Positions 16,186 through 27,736 of a stretch of DNA of 64,000 bases are shown one piece after another (positions within the stretch are counted from its first letter, which is position 1; each line of letters opens with the position of its first letter). A program made the translations under genes and the position numbers. The notes under the pieces are model-generated. The model was given only the letters and a program-made list of their open reading frames with translations. It searched no databases and had not been told where the DNA came from. This DNA comes from Anaeromyxobacter oryzisoli (GTDB lineage Bacteria > Myxococcota > Myxococcia > Myxococcales > Anaeromyxobacteraceae): NCBI RefSeq assembly GCF_022690765.1, contig NZ_JALCZA010000008.1, positions 59,354-123,353 of the forward strand, written 5' to 3'.

Positions 16186-18117
16186 TCAGTACGAGCCCGG
16201 CCCCAGGTCGCCGCAGATGCAGGTGCCCGGGTTCCCCGGGGTCGTCGCGGTCGCCGCGGTCGGCTGAACGAACGGCTGCGCCGAGCCCGGCGCGTTGTCG
16301 CCGGCGTAGCAGGTCCAGGCCTCCGCCTGCGTCCCCGTGCGGATGCCGCCCAGGGCGGCGTAGCAGTCGGCGCGCGTGAGGCAGCCGCCCGCGGGGACCC
16401 GGCCGAGGTAGTCGGCCGAGTAGGTCTGGCCGGGGTTCGCCTCACAGTGATGGTTGTTGTTGATGTAAATGAAGCGGCTCACGACGGAGGGATCGTTGCT
16501 CGCGAGCTGATCGCCGCTCGCCGTGAACCACCAGTCGTAACCCTGGGTGTTCGCGTCGGCGGCGGTGAGCCCCGCGGGCGCGGGGCCGGTGCAGGTCTTC
16601 ACGGTCTTGCCCGAGGAGTCGGCGATCCGGAGGATGGTGATCTCCGAGCCGGCGGGCTGGCTCGGCAGGACGAGGCCCGACGGCGGCTTCACGATCTCGG
16701 CGATGCGATTGAGGATCGTCCCGAAGTTGGGGTTGCACATGGAGCCGGCCACCACGTCTGCGCCCTTCTGGCGGAGCGCGTCCGCGGCCTGGAGGAACCG
16801 GGTGCCCGGGCCCTGGCCGCCGCACGTGTCGGTGCTGCAGACGCTGGCGCTCCCCGTGCACTGGTAGTCGCAGCAGATGCCCGCCACGCACGACTGATCC
16901 TCGCACGTCTCGCTGTTCGCCGAGACGATGAAGGCGGCGCCGAGCGGTCGGCCGAGGCCGCCGAAGTAGTCCACGATCTGGCTCACCGGGTAGTGCTTGC
17001 CCTGCCCGTCGGGCAGCGCCGCGTCGGAGACGCAGGAGTCGGCCCCCGGCCCGCCGCTGAGGATGATGCCGTTCACCGGGTCCTCCGGGGACGCGCAGTC
17101 GTCCTCGTCGCCGAGGAACACGAGGACGAGCTTGGAGTTCTGGTGCGGCCAGTCGGCCGGGATGGCGGTGCCGTCCGTCTTCCGGTCCTGCTGCTGGCCG
17201 GCGAGGGCCTTCTGGACCGCGAGGCGCCCGGCCTGGAGCCCCTGCTCCTCGCCCGAGCCGCAGGTGCCCGCGAGGACGTTCTGCTTGAAGAAGGCCTGGA
17301 GCTGCGCCGAGGTGTAGCCCTGCTTGTTGCACACCGTACCCGCGGCGCAGGCGGGGTTCTGCGGATCGGTGGGAGCGGGGTACAGCTCCTTGTCGAAGTG
17401 GATCACCCGCGGGTTGTTGCCAAATCCGACGAAGGCGCCGTGCGGGTAGAGCTGTCCGTTGCTCGCCAGGCCGCCCGTGCAGGTGCCGTCGGTCGGCACG
17501 TAGTAGTGCTTGGAGAGCTTGCCGCACGCCGCGCCGACCGCGCTGCACGTCTGGTTCGTCTGGTAGGCGGCGGTGAGCGTCTTCGTGGACGGATCGCAGC
17601 AGATCTTCTCGCCGAGGTAGCCGGCGCACTGGTCGGTGCAGCTCCCCGCGGCGCCGCCGCAGTCCGAGTCCGCGGCGCAGCTCTTCGCGGTCTTCATCGG
17701 CGCGACCGGCGTCGAGCCCGACATCGAGCAGCACACGTCCGCCGCGCCCGCGCCGGGGCAGTCGCTCCGGCAGACCGCGGTGGTCGGGTTGTTGATGAAG
17801 ATCGACGTCGTCGTGACGGCGATGTGGAAGTCGATGGGCTCGAGCCCGTTGTTACGGCGCGCCTGGTTGGTGGCGTCGAGGTTCGAGATGAAGGCGGCGA
17901 AGTTGTCGGCGAGCTTCTGCTGCTCGCCTGCCATCGACCCGGAGTCGTCCACCACGAAGAGCACGTCGGCCGTCGAGATGTTCGACAGCGTCACCCGCTC
18001 CTGGCCGGGCTGGATGAGGCAGTGCCCCACCGGGTTGAAGTTGTAATCCTGGCAACCCGCGACGAGGGCGCCGAGGGTCAGCAACACGAGGCGGGTGCGG
18101 ACGCGAACCGGTCGCAT
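16186..18117 (-). CDS. Cys-rich lipoprotein with von Willebrand factor A domain
   Basis: A 643-residue precursor with a lipoprotein signal (LVLLTLGALVAGC, Cys about residue 22). A VWA domain starts near residue 50 with the full MIDAS signature DVLFVVDDSGSMAGEQQ. It then contains at least 25 cysteines in several clusters, such as CRSDCPGAGAADVCC, SDCGGAAGSCTDQC and CEDQSCVAGICCDYQC, so many disulfides are expected. Later motifs include a FLGDEDDC segment typical of myxobacterial VWA lipoproteins. It is likely on the cell surface and metal-dependent in binding its ligand, which is unknown. The ATG at 18117 has GGAGG nine bases upstream. Monocistronic by spacing. Confidence 0.8.
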   Translation of the reverse strand: MRPVRVRTRLVLLTLGALVAGCQDYNFNPVGHCLIQPGQERVTLSNISTADVLFVVDDSGSMAGEQQKLADNFAAFISNLDATNQARRNNGLEPIDFHIAVTTTSIFINNPTTAVCRSDCPGAGAADVCCSMSGSTPVAPMKTAKSCAADSDCGGAAGSCTDQCAGYLGEKICCDPSTKTLTAAYQTNQTCSAVGAACGKLSKHYYVPTDGTCTGGLASNGQLYPHGAFVGFGNNPRVIHFDKELYPAPTDPQNPACAAGTVCNKQGYTSAQLQAFFKQNVLAGTCGSGEEQGLQAGRLAVQKALAGQQQDRKTDGTAIPADWPHQNSKLVLVFLGDEDDCASPEDPVNGIILSGGPGADSCVSDAALPDGQGKHYPVSQIVDYFGGLGRPLGAAFIVSANSETCEDQSCVAGICCDYQCTGSASVCSTDTCGGQGPGTRFLQAADALRQKGADVVAGSMCNPNFGTILNRIAEIVKPPSGLVLPSQPAGSEITILRIADSSGKTVKTCTGPAPAGLTAADANTQGYDWWFTASGDQLASNDPSVVSRFIYINNNHHCEANPGQTYSADYLGRVPAGGCLTRADCYAALGGIRTGTQAEAWTCYAGDNAPGSAQPFVQPTAATATTPGNPGTCICGDLGPGSY

Positions 18118-18239
18118 CAAGAGGGACCTCCGATCGGCGGCGATGATAGCCCCGAACGTCCCTCGGGCAAACGACGTGCTGCGTTTGCTGCGCGGTTTTT
18201 GCTCGCTTGCGCGGAGTGAAACGGCGGACCTGCGCCCAC

Positions 18240-19796
<1,557 letters not shown>

Positions 19797-19903
19797 GGGG
19801 CGATCTTTCGGGAGAGGGCTGCGGATTCGGGCCTCGGGCGTCGGGCTCGCCGGGCTTCGGGAGACGGGCCGAGGTGAGGAGCGGCGACGGCGCGACGTGT
19901 CCG

Positions 19904-21548
<1,645 letters not shown>

Positions 21549-21549
21549 C

Positions 21550-24006
21550 GTGGCGGTGGAGGGACCTCACGACCAGCAGAGCGGGGGGCGCGCGCCGATC
21601 GCCCTCGTGGTGAAGCTGTCCTACGACAGCGTGGACGCGTTCGCGGAGCGCTTCGCCGTGAACGTCTCGCGCGGCGGCATCTTCATCCGTTGCCGCGAGC
21701 CGAAGCCGCTCGGCACGCCGCTCTCGCTCGAGCTCAAGCTCCTCGGCGGCGAGACCGTCCTGCGCGCGCAGGGCGTCGTCCGCTGGCACCAGGCGGAGAA
21801 CGCCGGCGCCCGCCCGGCGACGGCAGCGGGGATGGGCGTCCAGTTCACGGCGCTCGACGAGCCCTCGCGCGCGCTCGTGGACCGCATGGTGGCGCTGAAG
21901 GAGCGCCGGGGGGCGACGCCCGCACCGGCGAGTCCGCGCCCCGCGCCCACCCCGCCGCCCACGCTCACCCCCACCTCACGCCCGCGGGCCGCGACCCCGC
22001 CCCCCGTCCTCACCCCCACGCCGCGCCCTCAGACCTCGACCCCGCCGCCCGTCCTCACCCCTACGCCGCGCCCTCAGACCTCGACCCCGCCGCCCGTCCT
22101 CACCCCCGCGCCGCGCCCGCAGACCCCGACCCCACCGCCCGTCCTCACCCCTACCGCGCGCCCGCAGGCGGCGGCGACGCCACCGCCCGCCCTCGCCCCG
22201 GCGAGCGCCGCGCCAGCCCAGGCGGACCTCTCGCAGCCTCATCGCGCGGAGCGCCTCTCCGACGGGCCTGCGCGCCTGGAGACGGGGCTGCCCGATCGCC
22301 CGGAGCCCATCGCCCGGCCGTCGCGGGCGATCATCGGCATCGACCTCGGGACGACCAACTCCTGCGCCGCCATCGTGAAGGGCGGGAAGCCCTACGTGAT
22401 CCCGTCGCGCGAGGGCTACAACACCGTCCCCTCGATCGTCGCGCTGAACGCGCGCGCCCGGATCGTCGTCGGCCACCTCGCCAAGGCCCAGCTCCTCGCG
22501 AACCCCCGCCAGACGGTGTGGGGCGCGAAGCGGCTCGTGGGGCGCCCCTACGACTCGCCGGTGGTCCAGGAGATCAAGAGCAAGTTCGCGTACGAGATCG
22601 TCGAGGGGCCGGACGGGCTGGCCGCGGTCCGGCTCGGAAGCGAGACCCTCACCCTCGAGCAGATCTCGGCGCTCGTGCTGCGCGAGGTGAAGGAGGTCGC
22701 GCAGAACCACCTCGGCGCCGAGGTGAACCGCGCCGTCATCACGGTGCCCGCCTACTACAACGAGCGGCAGCGCGCCGCGGTGCGGAGCGCGGGCGCCCTC
22801 GCCGGCCTCCAGGTCGAGCGGATCCTGAACGAGCCCACCGCCGCCGCCCTCGCCTACGCCTTCGACCGGCACCTGAACCAGCGCGTCCTCGTCTACGATC
22901 TCGGCGGAGGCACCTTCGACGCGTCCATCCTCGAGCTGAACGACAACGTCTACGAGGTCGTCTCGACCGGCGGCGACACGTTCCTGGGCGGCGTGGACTT
23001 CGACGCCCGGATCGTGGACCGGCTCCTCTCCGTCTGGGAGGAGCGCGCCGGCGAGCCGTTCTCCGGCGACGGCGTGGCCCTGTCCCGGCTCGTGGACGCG
23101 GCCGAGCGCGCCAAGTGCGCCCTCTCCCAGCGGACCGAGCTCTCCATCAACCTGCCGTTCCTCGCCATGAAGGACGGCGAGCCGCTGTCGCTCGAGACCA
23201 CCCTGTCGCGGGAGGAGATCGTCGGGCTCGTCGAGCCCCTCGTCGATCGCACCCTCGCGGTGTGCCAGGAGGTGCTCGACGCCAAGGGGCTCCGCCCGGC
23301 CGACCTCGACGAGGTCCTGCTCGTCGGCGGACAGTCGCGCATGCCGCTGGTGCACGACAAGGTCGCCGCGTTCTTCGGCAAGCCGCCCTCGTGCGCGGTC
23401 CACCCCGACGAGGCGGTCGCGATCGGCGCGGCGCTCCTCGCCCAGTCGCTGGAGAGCCCGGAGGGCGTCGTCCTCATCGACGTCCTCCCGATGTCGATCG
23501 GCCTCGGCCTCCCCGGCGGGCGGGTGAAGACGATCATGGAGCGCAACACGCCGCTCCCCGCGCGCAAGCAGTACGGGCTCGCCACGACGCGCGACGGCCA
23601 GACCGAGTTCGAGCTCGTCGTGCTCCAGGGCGAGAGCGACCGCGCCGATCAGTGCGAGTACCTCGGCACGCTGCGGCTCGAGGGGCTCCCCCCCGGGCCG
23701 CGCGGCATGGTGCGGATCGCCATCACGTTCGAGCTCGGCGCCGAGTGCCTGCTCACCGTCACCGCGCGCGAGCTCAACTCCGGGCGCCAGGTGCAGGCGG
23801 TGATGAGCACGCGCGAGGGGCCGGAGGCGGCGCAGCGCCGGCTGGAGCAGGGGATCGCGAAGGGGGCCACCGGGACCTTCGCGGTGCCCGGGGCCACGCC
23901 GCCCCCGGTCGCCGACGGGCAGCCGGCGCCCGCGCCGGAGCAGCCGGAGCAGGGCGAGGGCGCCGGCGGGCTCCTCCGGCGGCTGTTCCGGCGCGAGGCG
24001 CGCTAG
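21550..24006 (+). CDS. PilZ domain - proline-rich repeat - Hsp70 (DnaK-like) fusion
   Basis: Up to 818 residues. Residues about 10-118 are a myxobacterial-type PilZ domain with the NVSRGGIFIR signature; the upstream Arg pair needed for typical c-di-GMP binding is incomplete (GGRAPIAL). Residues 121-255 are a Pro/Thr linker with about five 15-residue repeats. From about 260 a full Hsp70 ATPase follows: IIGIDLGTTNSC, AKRLVGRPY, VPAYYNERQRAA, NEPTAAALAYAF, YDLGGGTFDASIL and LLVGGQSRMPLV, so catalytic Lys, Glu, Asp and Thr positions are kept. A substrate-binding beta domain follows (DVLPMSIGLGLPGG), but the helical lid is replaced by a short Pro/Gln tail ending RRLFRREAR. Start is GTG 21550 or GTG 21556. 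Possibly a chaperone regulated by a second messenger or by protein contact; the role is unknown. Confidence 0.9.
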   Translation: MAVEGPHDQQSGGRAPIALVVKLSYDSVDAFAERFAVNVSRGGIFIRCREPKPLGTPLSLELKLLGGETVLRAQGVVRWHQAENAGARPATAAGMGVQFTALDEPSRALVDRMVALKERRGATPAPASPRPAPTPPPTLTPTSRPRAATPPPVLTPTPRPQTSTPPPVLTPTPRPQTSTPPPVLTPAPRPQTPTPPPVLTPTARPQAAATPPPALAPASAAPAQADLSQPHRAERLSDGPARLETGLPDRPEPIARPSRAIIGIDLGTTNSCAAIVKGGKPYVIPSREGYNTVPSIVALNARARIVVGHLAKAQLLANPRQTVWGAKRLVGRPYDSPVVQEIKSKFAYEIVEGPDGLAAVRLGSETLTLEQISALVLREVKEVAQNHLGAEVNRAVITVPAYYNERQRAAVRSAGALAGLQVERILNEPTAAALAYAFDRHLNQRVLVYDLGGGTFDASILELNDNVYEVVSTGGDTFLGGVDFDARIVDRLLSVWEERAGEPFSGDGVALSRLVDAAERAKCALSQRTELSINLPFLAMKDGEPLSLETTLSREEIVGLVEPLVDRTLAVCQEVLDAKGLRPADLDEVLLVGGQSRMPLVHDKVAAFFGKPPSCAVHPDEAVAIGAALLAQSLESPEGVVLIDVLPMSIGLGLPGGRVKTIMERNTPLPARKQYGLATTRDGQTEFELVVLQGESDRADQCEYLGTLRLEGLPPGPRGMVRIAITFELGAECLLTVTARELNSGRQVQAVMSTREGPEAAQRRLEQGIAKGATGTFAVPGATPPPVADGQPAPAPEQPEQGEGAGGLLRRLFRREAR
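21949..22206 (+). repeat. 45-bp tandem repeat encoding the Pro-rich linker
   Basis: Five near-identical 15-residue units of the form TPPPVLTPTPRPQTS (residues 134-209), followed by a partial sixth. The second and third units are almost identical at the DNA level, indicating recent duplication. Copy number probably varies among strains. Confidence 0.9.
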
Positions 24007-24034
24007 CCCGGCGGGGCTCCCGCCGGCCGCCGCG

Positions 24035-24733
24035 CTACTCCCGCTCCCCCTGCGCCGCCGCCTCGGCCGCGCTCGCGGCCGCGCGACGGGTCTGCAGCCA
24101 CCGCAGCCCGATGCCGAGCAGCACCACCGAGACGCCGAGCAAAATGTAGTGCCCGAAGCGCGCGGCGAACCGCGCCGCGTCCTCGATGTTCGAGCCGAAG
24201 TAGAAGCCGATGCAGACCCAGAGCGGCGCGGAGACGAGCGCCGCGGCGGCGTCGAAGACGAGGAACTCCCAGTACGGGAGCCTCGCGTGGCCCGCGGTGA
24301 AGTAGGTGGGCGCCCGGATGCCCGGCAGGTACCGGGCGATCACCACGACGACGTTGCCGCGCCGCCGCATGAGCTTCTCGACCTTCTCGAGCTTCTCCGG
24401 CGTGATCACCCGCCGGAGCGGCCGGAAGTCCGCCACCCGGACCCCGAACTTGCGCCCGGCGAAGAAGATCACCGAGTCGCCGGTGACGATCCCGACGAGC
24501 CCCACGAACATCATGGCCAGGAGCCCGGGATCGCCGAGCATGAGCGAGACGCTCGCAGTGTCCAGCCCGAGCTGTCGGCTCGCCTCCAGCCAGGCGAGCA
24601 CGCCGCCGGTGACCAGGATGACGTCCTCCGGCAGCGGCAGGCCGAAGCCGCAGAGGACGAGCATCGCGAAGACGAAGCCGTACCCGATGTGGAGGGAGTG
24701 CCCTCCCAGCATTTGGACCAGCCACTCGAGCAT
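24035..24733 (-). CDS. DedA family membrane protein
   Basis: A 232-residue inner-membrane protein. Family features are FGLPLPEDVILVTGGVLAW near the N-terminus, GIVTGDSVIFFAGRKFG, and the amphipathic RYLPGIRAPTYFTAGHARLP segment with the conserved arginine and proline. DedA proteins are lipid-flipping or proton-linked transporters, and several recycle undecaprenyl or phospholipid carriers. The highly charged Ala/Glu C-terminal tail is cytoplasmic. The gene is transcribed alone, convergent with the PilZ-Hsp70 gene 28 bp away. Confidence 0.9.
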   Translation of the reverse strand: MLEWLVQMLGGHSLHIGYGFVFAMLVLCGFGLPLPEDVILVTGGVLAWLEASRQLGLDTASVSLMLGDPGLLAMMFVGLVGIVTGDSVIFFAGRKFGVRVADFRPLRRVITPEKLEKVEKLMRRRGNVVVVIARYLPGIRAPTYFTAGHARLPYWEFLVFDAAAALVSAPLWVCIGFYFGSNIEDAARFAARFGHYILLGVSVVLLGIGLRWLQTRRAAASAAEAAAQGERE

Positions 24734-24871
24734 CGGCTCCTCGTCCCTCCGATCGAACGGATTACCGCAAAGTGCCGCTCGCCGTCACCGGGTCGTTCGT
24801 GCCATGCGGAGCGGACCCGTACCCGTACCAAACGGACCGCGGCCCGCTCCCCTTCCCGCCCGCGAGGGCGG

Positions 24872-25333
24872 CTACCCGGCGGGCTTGCGGCCGGGCAGCT
24901 CGCGCAGCGCGTCCCGGCTCTCCGCGACGCGCGCGGCGAGATCCGCCGCGATCGCGAGCGCGAGCTTGAGGCACGCGCTCGGCTTCTCGGCGGCCTTCCG
25001 GAAGAAGTCGCGGTGCGTGATCTCGATCACCTCGCACGGCGTCGCGGCGACCGCGGAGACGAGGCGCACGCCCTTGCCGAGGAGCGCCACCTCCCCGAGG
25101 TGCTCGCCCGCCCCGAGGACGGCGAGCTCCTGCTCGCCCGCGGCGGTCCGCTGCGTGACGCGCACCGTGCCGGACCTCACGATGAACAACGACTCCCCCA
25201 CCATGTTCTCGACGAACAGCGGGGTGCCGGCGGGGAGCGCCCTCTGCTGGGCGATCCCGGCGAAGATCTGGAGGCCTGCGGGGGAGAAGTCCTTGAAGAG
25301 CACCGAGCGCTGCAGCGCCTCGAGCGCGGTCAC
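24872..25333 (-). CDS. Cyclic nucleotide-binding domain protein
   Basis: A 153-residue protein that is essentially one cNMP-binding (Crp-like) beta roll: residues about 8-125, with VLFKDFSPAGLQIFAGIAQ at the start, GESLFIVRSGTVRV, and LGAGEHLGEVALLGKGVR where the phosphate-binding cassette sits. The canonical cassette arginine may correspond to the R of KGVRLVSAV. There is no DNA-binding domain, so it is not a transcription factor on its own. The GTG at 25333 overlaps the stop of the gamma-carbonic anhydrase gene (GTGA), so both are translated together and may form a regulated pair. Confidence 0.82.
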   Translation of the reverse strand: MTALEALQRSVLFKDFSPAGLQIFAGIAQQRALPAGTPLFVENMVGESLFIVRSGTVRVTQRTAAGEQELAVLGAGEHLGEVALLGKGVRLVSAVAATPCEVIEITHRDFFRKAAEKPSACLKLALAIAADLAARVAESRDALRELPGRKPAG

Positions 25334-25863
25334 GGCGGCGTACCCCCGGGTTCGCGGTACCGCGCGGCGGTGCTCACGTAATGCTCCGCGCTCCTCTTCA
25401 GGGACGCGATCTCCTCGGGGGTGAGGCTCCGCTTCGGCCTCGCCGGCGTGCCCATCACCAGGGTGCCGGGGGGCACGACGGCCCCGGGCGGCACCAGCGC
25501 GCCCGCGCCGATCATGGCGTCGGGCCCGACCACGGCGCCGTCGAGCACGATCGCGCCGATGCCCACGAGGCAGCGGTCGTGGACGGTGCAGCCGTGGAGC
25601 ACCGCGCGGTGCCCGATGGTGACGTCGTCGCCGATGACCGTCGCGTGCGTGGCCGTCGTCACGTGCACGACGGATTGATCCTGCACGTTGGTCCGGGCGC
25701 CGATCCGGATGGAGTTCACGTCGCCCCGGATCACCGCCCCGAACCAGATCGAGGAGTCCTCCCCGATCTCCACGTCGCCGACGATCACGCTCCCCTCCGC
25801 CGCGAAGACCCGCGCACGCAGAAGGGGAACCTTCCCCCCGAAAGGCTGGATGACCGTCATCAA
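25330..25863 (-). CDS. Gamma-carbonic anhydrase family protein
   Basis: A 177-residue left-handed beta-helix protein with hexapeptide repeats throughout. Metal-ligand histidines expected of the family are visible in SVVHVTTATHATVIG and in TIGHRAVLHGC, and the WFGAVIRGDVNSIRIG segment supplies the conserved Arg/Asp. Members of the YrdA/CamH type hydrate CO2 or act as metal-dependent acyl-related enzymes; many have no proven activity. Two ATGs (25863 and 25860) are possible starts. It is coupled by a 4-base overlap to the cNMP-binding protein. Confidence 0.88.
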   Translation of the reverse strand: MMTVIQPFGGKVPLLRARVFAAEGSVIVGDVEIGEDSSIWFGAVIRGDVNSIRIGARTNVQDQSVVHVTTATHATVIGDDVTIGHRAVLHGCTVHDRCLVGIGAIVLDGAVVGPDAMIGAGALVPPGAVVPPGTLVMGTPARPKRSLTPEEIASLKRSAEHYVSTAARYREPGGTPP

Positions 25864-25872
25864 CGGTGGATG

Positions 25873-26313
25873 CTAGCCCGCGGCCCCCCGGCGCCGCAAG
25901 AACGCGCTCGCGACCGCGGCGCCGACGAGCGCGCCCGAGGTGTCGGCGAGCCAGTCCAGGGCGTCGCACTGCCGGTTCGGGACGAAGCGCTGGTGGAGCT
26001 CGTCGGTGACGCCGTACAGGCTCGCCGCCGCGACGGCGACCGCGAGGGCCGCCGGCCCCGCCAGCCGGGTCCCGGCGAGCGCGAGCCGCAGGAGCAGCGC
26101 GAGCCCGGCGTAGGCGCCCGCGTGCAGGAGCTTGTCGTGCGACATGAGGTCGGACGGGACGAAGGGGAACGGGTTCGGCTGATCCGAGGCCCAGAAGATC
26201 CCGCCCGCGTAGACGGCGGCCAGGACGCCGAACGCGGCGGCCGCCCGGCCGAGCCTGCCGGCGCCGCCCGACGCGAGCGCGCCGTCTCCGGCGGGCTCGA
26301 TCGGGCCGGTCAC
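25873..26313 (-). CDS. VanZ-like membrane protein
   Basis: A 146-residue protein with four hydrophobic segments. The family pattern is present: DKLLHAGAYAGLALLL in the second segment and GVTDELHQRFVPNRQCDALD (with the conserved DE..Q and D) before the last helix. VanZ-like proteins are small membrane proteins of mostly unknown function, one of which gives teicoplanin resistance. The GTG at 26313 overlaps the miaB stop (GTGA at 26310-26313), so it is translationally coupled to miaB. Confidence 0.85.
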   Translation of the reverse strand: MTGPIEPAGDGALASGGAGRLGRAAAAFGVLAAVYAGGIFWASDQPNPFPFVPSDLMSHDKLLHAGAYAGLALLLRLALAGTRLAGPAALAVAVAAASLYGVTDELHQRFVPNRQCDALDWLADTSGALVGAAVASAFLRRRGAAG

Positions 26314-27698
26314 GCGAGCACCCCGGAGAGCGAGCTGCCGCCCGCGCGCGTGATCCGCGCCGCCACGCGCGCGCCGGTCGGCGCCGACGCCTCGTCGGCG
26401 GCGAGGTGGACCACCCGGTTCTCCGGCGTCCGCCCGACCCGCTCGCCGGGCTCGTCGGAGGGCCCCTCGACCAGCACCTCGACGACCTTCCCGAGCTCCG
26501 CCGCCAGGATCCCGGCGGCGATCCGCCGCTGCACCGCGAGGAGCCGCTCGAGGCGCGCCACCGCGACGTCGCGCGGGACCTCGCGCCACTCCGGGGCGGT
26601 GTCGAGCTTCAGCCCCGCCACGGTGTGCGGGCGGGGGCTGAAGACGAAGCTGAAGCTCTGCTCGAAGCGCGCCCGCTCGAGGAGCGCGAGCGACGCCTCG
26701 AAGTCCGCGTCCGTCTCGCCGGGGAAGCCGACGATGAAGTCGGTGGTGACGGCGACGCCGGGGCGCGCGGCGCGGAGCCGGTCGAAGCGGTCGAGGTACT
26801 CCGCGGCGGTGTAGTCGCGCCGCATCCGCGCCAGCACCGCGTCCGAGCCGGACTGCACCGGCAGGTGGAAGTGCGGCATCACCTTCGGCTCGTCCCGGAA
26901 CACGTCGATCAGCGAGTCGGAGAGATCGTGCGGGTGACTGGTCGTGAACCGGATCCGGGCGAGCGCCGGGATGGCCGCCACGCGGCGGAGGAGCTCGGCG
27001 AAGGTGCAGCCGCCCGCGTACGAGTTCACGTTCTGGCCGACGAGCGTCACCTCGCGCACGCCCACGGCGGCCAGGTCGGCGCACTCGGCCACGACCTCGG
27101 GGTAAGGGCGCGAGACCTCGCGCCCGCGGGTGTGCGGGACGATGCAGAAGGCGCAGACGTTGTCGCAGCCCTTCATCGCCGTGACGAAGGCGGTGACGCG
27201 GCCGCGGGCCGCCTCGGGATCCGCGCGGGGGAAGAGGTACTCCTCCGAGTCCATCCACCCCGTCTCGGCGAACCGCTCCCGGGCGCCGGCCCGGTCCACC
27301 ATCTCCGGCAGCTTGCCGATGTTGTCCGGCCCGAAGACGAAGTCGACGTACGGGACGCGCGCGAGGAGCCGGTCCTTCTCCTGCTGGGCGACGCACCCCG
27401 ACACCGCGATGAGCGCGCCCCGGCGGGCCTTCACCTCGCGGTAGCGGCCGAGCGCGGAGAGCAGCTTCTGCTCCGCCTTCTCCCGGACCGCGCAGGTGTT
27501 GAGGAGGATGAGGTCGGCCTCGTCGGCGGTCGCGGCGCGCGTGAACGCGTGACGCCCGAGCAGCTCGATCATCCGCTGCGAGTCCGACTCGTTCATCTGG
27601 CAGCCGAAGGTGTGGACGAACACCTTCCGGGCGCCGGCGGACGGGACGGCGGGGCCCGGCGCGGCCGGCTTCTTCGAGAGCGTGACGAGGTCGGACAT
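26310..27698 (-). CDS. miaB: tRNA-2-methylthio-N6-isopentenyladenosine synthase
   Basis: A 462-residue methylthiotransferase acting on A37 of tRNAs. The N-terminal domain has its three cluster cysteines (FGCQMNESDSQ, NTCAVREKAE, VSGCVAQQ). The radical SAM domain has CDNVCAFCIVPHTRG, and the C-terminus has a TRAM domain for tRNA binding. The ATG at 27698 is chosen; about 22 residues precede the conserved VFVHTFGCQ. A promoter with TTGACT lies just upstream, leaving a very short leader. VanZ-like follows with overlapping ends. Confidence 0.95.
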   Translation of the reverse strand: MSDLVTLSKKPAAPGPAVPSAGARKVFVHTFGCQMNESDSQRMIELLGRHAFTRAATADEADLILLNTCAVREKAEQKLLSALGRYREVKARRGALIAVSGCVAQQEKDRLLARVPYVDFVFGPDNIGKLPEMVDRAGARERFAETGWMDSEEYLFPRADPEAARGRVTAFVTAMKGCDNVCAFCIVPHTRGREVSRPYPEVVAECADLAAVGVREVTLVGQNVNSYAGGCTFAELLRRVAAIPALARIRFTTSHPHDLSDSLIDVFRDEPKVMPHFHLPVQSGSDAVLARMRRDYTAAEYLDRFDRLRAARPGVAVTTDFIVGFPGETDADFEASLALLERARFEQSFSFVFSPRPHTVAGLKLDTAPEWREVPRDVAVARLERLLAVQRRIAAGILAAELGKVVEVLVEGPSDEPGERVGRTPENRVVHLAADEASAPTGARVAARITRAGGSSLSGVLA

Positions 27699-27708
27699 CG
27701 GGCGCGGA

Positions 27709-27736
27709 ACGTAAGGAAGGCGGGGGGAGGAGTCAA
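27709..27736 (-). promoter_or_regulatory. Candidate promoter of miaB
   Basis: On the minus strand: -35 TTGACT (27731-27736), 16-bp spacer, -10 TTACGT (27709-27714). The -10 ends ten bases before the miaB ATG, so the leader would be about three nucleotides. Confidence 0.45.

Noticed and set aside
21949..22206. CRISPR-like or mobile repeat
   Set aside because: It is a coding tandem repeat for a Pro/Thr linker with contiguous units and no spacers.
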